DNA from: Ruminococcus sp. AF31-8BH
GTDB lineage: Bacteria > Bacillota > Clostridia > Lachnospirales > Lachnospiraceae
Reading direction: 5' to 3'
Assembly (NCBI RefSeq): GCF_003460605.1
Contig: NZ_QTVN01000001.1
Location: 372,001-436,000 of the forward strand
Length of the DNA stretch: 64,000 nt
In this document: one piece after another, positions 60,714-64,000 of the stretch
Numbering within the stretch: the first letter of the stretch is position 1
Layout of the letters: the number at the start of each line of letters is the position of its first letter
Position numbers and translations under genes: made by a program
Notes under the pieces: generated by a model
The model's input: only the letters and a program-made list of their open reading frames with translations
Database searches by the model: none
Told to the model about the DNA's origin: nothing

Positions 60714-62717
60714 TTATATGCTCTCAAGCAGCTTCCCTGCATGGCTTCCCTGGGAATAGGTGGGCTGCTCAGCGGCTTTCGCCATCTCTACCGGAATATT
60801 TCCTGCAATATCCTTCAGACACTCCAGAAGAAGCGGGTTGAAGGTTCCGCATTCTCCGGCAAGGATCATCTCCATTGCATTCTCATGGGTAAAGGCTTTC
60901 TTGTATACACGCTCGCTTGTCAGTGCGTCATATACGTCCGCTACAGAAACTACCTGGGCGGAAATGGGGATCTCTTCGCCCTTCAGTCCATCCGGATAGC
61001 CTTTTCCATCGTAGCGCTCATGATGCCATCTGCAGATCTGATAAGCAACCTTCACAAGCTCCTCGTCCTGGTATACGCCAAGGCTCTTCAGCATGGAGGC
61101 TCCGATCAGAGTATGCTTCTTCATCTCCTCAAACTCTTCTTTGGTCAGTCTGCCCGGTTTGTTCAGGATCTTCTCGTCGATTCCCACCTTGCCGATATCA
61201 TGAAGGGCAGATGCCACTGTGATCATGTACTGATCCGACCACTGCAGATGGTATTTATCCGTCTTCTGCACAAGTCTCTCCAGTAAAAGTCCGGTGAGCG
61301 TCTTGATGTGCTGAACGTGAAGTCCGCTCTCTCCATTACGAAATTCTACGATATGGCTGAGAATATCTACCAGAATCTGACTATTTTTTTCTTTTTCCCG
61401 AATTTGATCCGTTACAAGTGTGATTAGGTGCCTCTGTTTTACGTATAATTTAATGGTATTATATACACGCCGATAAACAACCTTGGAATCAAATGGACGG
61501 CTGATATAGTCAGAGACTCCCATTTCGTAAGCACGGCGTATATATGATTCTGTCTCTTCACTGGAGATCATAATGACCGGAATATCTTCCAGCCAGTGAT
61601 CTCGGTTCATTTCATCCAGAACTGCGAAACCGTCCATACCAGGCATAACAATGTCCAGCAATACCAGCGAGATTCCTGCGCCATACTGCCGCAGCATTGA
61701 CAGACACTCCTCCCCGCTGCAGGCCTCCATAGTCTTAAAATCAGGGTGCAGGATCTCCGCTAGTATTTCACGGTTCAATTCAGAATCATCTACGATCAGA
61801 ATCTGCTGCTTCAGCTCATTACGGTCAACCTCTGTACCGTCCTCATCCTGATTTCTTATTTCATTCGTCTCTGTCACTACCAGGTTCTTATGTGTCTTCG
61901 CCTGATACATAAAGCGGTCCGCTCTTCCCACAACACTTTCAATGGTCTCATCCGCACTGGCAATGGTACCTCCAATGCTTACAGAGAGCTGGATTCTGGC
62001 ATATCCCGGTATGGTAGCTGCATGGATCCTGTCCAGAATCTCCTGCAGTCTGTGGGTAAACTCTGCCTCTTTCACATTGGGAATGATCAGAAGAAATTCA
62101 TCCCCGCCGTAACGAACCAGAATATCGGTCTTACGAATGTATCTGGAGATCACCTGGGTTACTGTGGCAAGGGCCATATCGCCTGCCTTGTGTCCATATG
62201 TATCATTATGCAGCTTGAAGTCGTCCAGATCGATCATTGCAATTCCGGCAGGACCCTTCTGGTTCTTCAGTTCTTCTTCGAAATAGCGTCTGTTATAAAC
62301 CTTGGTCAGCACATCACTGTACAGCCGTTCATTATATCCTGTAAGATTGCGGATCAGACGCTCTCTGCCTCCCTGGGCGATCAGAGAATTCTTATCCATA
62401 CATTTAAGCAGCTCCATAACATATGGCTTGCCGTCAATCTCCAGGTACTTGACCATAATCTGGTAAATATCATCGCCAATGAATTCCAGCTTGGATAATT
62501 CTTTCTTTCCCATCAGTGCATCCATTGCTACGCATCCGCTGCACTGATGGGCCAGCTGCTGTACATCATTTCCGATGTTATCAGAAGTGCTTTCTCTCTC
62601 TTTCTTCAGTGACTCCAGGGCTTCCTTATCAAGAAGCCGCACTTCACTAAAAATTTTACGATAACAGGCCATTTCTGTTTCTGCCTGTTCCATTGTAATT
62701 TTGTAATCTGAATCCAT
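60714..62717 (-). CDS. GGDEF / receiver / HD-GYP protein of cyclic-di-GMP metabolism
   Basis: A 667-residue cytoplasmic protein. An N-terminal region (1-130) with a CSGC pair is followed by a GGDEF domain (about 130-285: VYNRRYFEEEL, IAMIDLDDFKLHNDTYGHKA and the intact active site RYGGDEFLL). A receiver domain (about 305-425) has LIVDDSELNREI, phospho-Asp in LVLLDIVMPGMDG and SDYISRPFDSK. The C-terminal HD-GYP phosphodiesterase (about 455-640) has ASALHDIGKVGID, HTLIGASML and WHHERYDGKGYPDGLKGEEI. It could both make and destroy cyclic-di-GMP. The receiver has RP where KP is normal, so phosphorylation control may be altered. It is on the same strand as, and 42 bp before, the sensor-kinase gene. 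Confidence 0.92.
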   Translation of the reverse strand: MDSDYKITMEQAETEMACYRKIFSEVRLLDKEALESLKKERESTSDNIGNDVQQLAHQCSGCVAMDALMGKKELSKLEFIGDDIYQIMVKYLEIDGKPYVMELLKCMDKNSLIAQGGRERLIRNLTGYNERLYSDVLTKVYNRRYFEEELKNQKGPAGIAMIDLDDFKLHNDTYGHKAGDMALATVTQVISRYIRKTDILVRYGGDEFLLIIPNVKEAEFTHRLQEILDRIHAATIPGYARIQLSVSIGGTIASADETIESVVGRADRFMYQAKTHKNLVVTETNEIRNQDEDGTEVDRNELKQQILIVDDSELNREILAEILHPDFKTMEACSGEECLSMLRQYGAGISLVLLDIVMPGMDGFAVLDEMNRDHWLEDIPVIMISSEETESYIRRAYEMGVSDYISRPFDSKVVYRRVYNTIKLYVKQRHLITLVTDQIREKEKNSQILVDILSHIVEFRNGESGLHVQHIKTLTGLLLERLVQKTDKYHLQWSDQYMITVASALHDIGKVGIDEKILNKPGRLTKEEFEEMKKHTLIGASMLKSLGVYQDEELVKVAYQICRWHHERYDGKGYPDGLKGEEIPISAQVVSVADVYDALTSERVYKKAFTHENAMEMILAGECGTFNPLLLECLKDIAGNIPVEMAKAAEQPTYSQGSHAGKLLESI

Positions 62718-62760
62718 ATTTTATCTTCCTCTTCATCGTGAAGCCTGTGATGCAAAAAAA

Positions 62761-62799
62761 TGACCGCACAGCCACAGTCACTACCGGGCTATACGGTCA
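62761..62799 (-). terminator. Rho-independent terminator of the HAD gene
   Basis: On the minus strand TGACCGTATAGCC pairs with GGCTGTGCGGTCA (two G-U pairs) around a 13-base loop, followed by seven Ts. It lies between the HAD gene and the GGDEF gene, leaving only 43 bp before the latter's ATG. Confidence 0.85.
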
Positions 62800-62911
62800 G
62801 CGCCAGCTGCAAATCAGATGGCATCATCTAATTTACTAATATGTTTATTATAATCAACCAAACGTTATTTGTCTATCTTTAGTTCGCCTAACATACACGC
62901 AAAAATAGAAT

Positions 62912-63619
62912 TCAGATTAATTTTTCTACTAATTTTCTTAGTTCTTCTTCTGTATATGCGATGTAATCCGGTTCTGCCATACCAGGTGATACTGTATATC
63001 TGTGGTGATTCATCCAGATGGTTTTCCAGCCGGCATTTTTGGCCCCCGTAATATCATTCTCCAGAGAGTCTCCCACCATATAGGTATTGGCAGGATTCAT
63101 TCCCCACTTCTCTTCTGCTATCCGGAAAATCTGCACATCAGGCTTAGCTACGCCTACGCCAGCGGATACGATCAGCTGATCCTCTGTAAACCATTTGTCC
63201 AGTCCCAATGTATGAAACTTCTGCACCTGGTGGGCAAAAGGGCCGTTGGTGATCACCCCCATTTTCACGCCGGCTTCCTGGCATGTATCTAACATTCCCG
63301 CAAGGATATCGGACACATGAAGATGAGACTGATTTTCTTTATATCTTGCCTGAAAAACTTCCGCCTGTTCCCGGGTAAAAGGGATACCCATATCCTTCAT
63401 GGTGTTCTCAATTCTGTACAGCCTGGACTCGTGGATAGAAACCTGTCCGCTCTCGCTGAACAGAAACATTTCCGCGCTTCTTTTCCCAAAGATCCGGTAA
63501 AACAGCTCCGGATCCAGCAGCGCTCTTCCAAGACTAAATTCACACGCCGTAAGCAACGGTTCCATCTGGCTGTACAGCGTGTCATCTATATCAAAAACCA
63601 GAGAAATTTCTTTGTTCAT
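62912..63619 (-). CDS. HAD-superfamily phosphatase (YjjG-like)
   Basis: A 235-residue HAD hydrolase. Motif I is VFDIDDTLYSQMEP with both catalytic Asp residues; motif II is MGVITNGPFAHQVQK; motif III Lys is in VAKPDVQIFR; motif IV is NTYMVGDSLENDITGAKNAG. The helical cap (about 18-105) is of the type found in YjjG nucleotidases and REG-2-like phosphatases. Substrates are small phosphomonoesters, perhaps non-canonical nucleotides. The ATG at 63619 is preferred over TTG 63622. It is a single-gene transcript with a strong terminator. Confidence 0.88.
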   Translation of the reverse strand: MNKEISLVFDIDDTLYSQMEPLLTACEFSLGRALLDPELFYRIFGKRSAEMFLFSESGQVSIHESRLYRIENTMKDMGIPFTREQAEVFQARYKENQSHLHVSDILAGMLDTCQEAGVKMGVITNGPFAHQVQKFHTLGLDKWFTEDQLIVSAGVGVAKPDVQIFRIAEEKWGMNPANTYMVGDSLENDITGAKNAGWKTIWMNHHRYTVSPGMAEPDYIAYTEEELRKLVEKLI

Positions 63620-63725
63620 CAAATCGACTCTTTTCTACACTTTTCTACATTACGTGATTCAATAATTATACCGTTTTACGTCAGGATATGCAATGGATTC
63701 TTTGAGCGCAAAAGGCGCAAAAAAA

Positions 63726-63754
63726 AGAGACCCACCTGTTATAGATGAGTCTCT
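63726..63754 (-). terminator. Terminator of the gene entering from the right edge
   Basis: On the minus strand AGAGAC pairs with GTCTCT around a 17-base loop, followed by TTTTTTTT. It lies 69 bp after the stop of the partial gene at the right edge. Confidence 0.75.
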
Positions 63755-63822
63755 GCAGTTTCAAATCCAAACCCGGAATCAGTCTTGAATTCCAAATTCA
63801 AACTGTATTTTATTTTTGTTCT

Positions 63823-64000
63823 TTAGTTCCAGCCTTCGCCATACTGAAGTCCGGCACCGCCTTCATTGTTCTGCCAGTCTTCTAAGAGATTTCCGTCCTC
63901 ATCGGTTGCACCATCCTGATTCTGGGAATCCTTGGAGTCTGCATTCTGTGTATCCTCGCTCTTGCCAAGAGTTACGGTAACAGTCTCTTCTTTGTATTCT
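63823..64000 (-). CDS. C-terminal 58 residues of a probable HtrA-like serine protease
   Basis: The minus-strand frame entering from the right reads EYKEETVTVTLGKSEDTQNA, then an Asp/Gln/Ser-rich tail (DSKDSQNQDGATDEDGN) and ends with GGAGLQYGEGWN. A beta strand ending VTVTLG followed by an acidic low-complexity tail is typical of the PDZ end of clostridial trypsin-like (HtrA/DegP) membrane proteases. The catalytic domain is outside the window, so the call is tentative. Confidence 0.5.
   Translation of the reverse strand, partial: EYKEETVTVTLGKSEDTQNADSKDSQNQDGATDEDGNLLEDWQNNEGGAGLQYGEGWN

Noticed and set aside
62718..62911. Possible cyclic-di-GMP riboswitch before the GGDEF gene
   Set aside because: The structured part is a single long stem followed by seven Ts that fits a terminator of the upstream HAD gene. 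No GEMM-type conserved core was seen.
1..64000. CRISPR array or cas genes
   Set aside because: No regularly spaced repeats with unique spacers and no Cas-like protein were seen. The TTTGTGA runs are too short and too close together.

Overview
The window looks like chromosome of a gut Firmicute of the Lachnospiraceae (Blautia, Ruminococcus or Dorea type). The evidence is indirect: low-to-moderate GC, clostridial Shine-Dalgarno sites, a Tn916-class conjugative element, a CD1871A-type CXXC micro-protein, an oleate hydratase, a furanose-type sugar ABC system and many decayed Lachnospiraceae-type mobile elements. No rRNA, tRNA or CRISPR array was seen.

Layout. (1) About 1 to 16.4 kb is the conjugation half of a Tn916-type integrative conjugative element, read right to left: two DUF961 proteins, the FtsK-like coupling protein, an oriT-like hairpin pair, the MobT relaxase, small membrane proteins, two ArdA antirestriction proteins, TcpE, the VirB4-like ATPase, a polytopic channel protein, the CwlT-like hydrolase and TcpC. 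A MATE efflux pump and a PadR regulator sit where Tn916 carries tet(M). A 1017-residue thioester/VaFE cell-wall adhesin lies at the upstream end. The integrase end is off the left edge. (2) About 16.4 to 32.3 kb is a graveyard of mobile elements: an integrase tail fused to a broken DDE transposase, an intact MATE gene, a reverse-transcriptase fragment, a complete group II intron, an IS110 element with structured flanks, TnpV scraps, broken DUF1016 and DUF4143 genes, a methyltransferase fragment and a broken primase. A short AraC / HD / acetyltransferase / truncated HAD operon is embedded in it. Four copies of a noncoding repeat containing TTTGTGA iterations mark the junctions.

(3) About 32.3 to 50.2 kb is ordinary chromosome: MarR plus a TSUP permease; a zinc uptake operon with a Zur-type repressor and two identical Fur-family boxes; a lactate-dehydrogenase-like enzyme with an altered specificity loop; a TlpA thioredoxin / CXXC peptide / polyferredoxin redox module divergent from a two-component system; a large secreted GH3 glycosidase; an oleate hydratase with a TetR regulator; and a ProX-type tRNA-editing protein.

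(4) About 50.2 to 62.7 kb is one sugar-response locus. A YtfQ-YtfR-YtfT-YjfF-type ABC importer diverges from an AraR-like repressor. Next to it lies a putative three-component sensor: a membrane-anchored paralogue of the binding protein, a LytS-type histidine kinase and a YesN-type response regulator. A protein combining GGDEF, receiver and HD-GYP domains is encoded 42 bp upstream on the same strand. The window ends with a HAD phosphatase and the tail of a probable HtrA-like protease.
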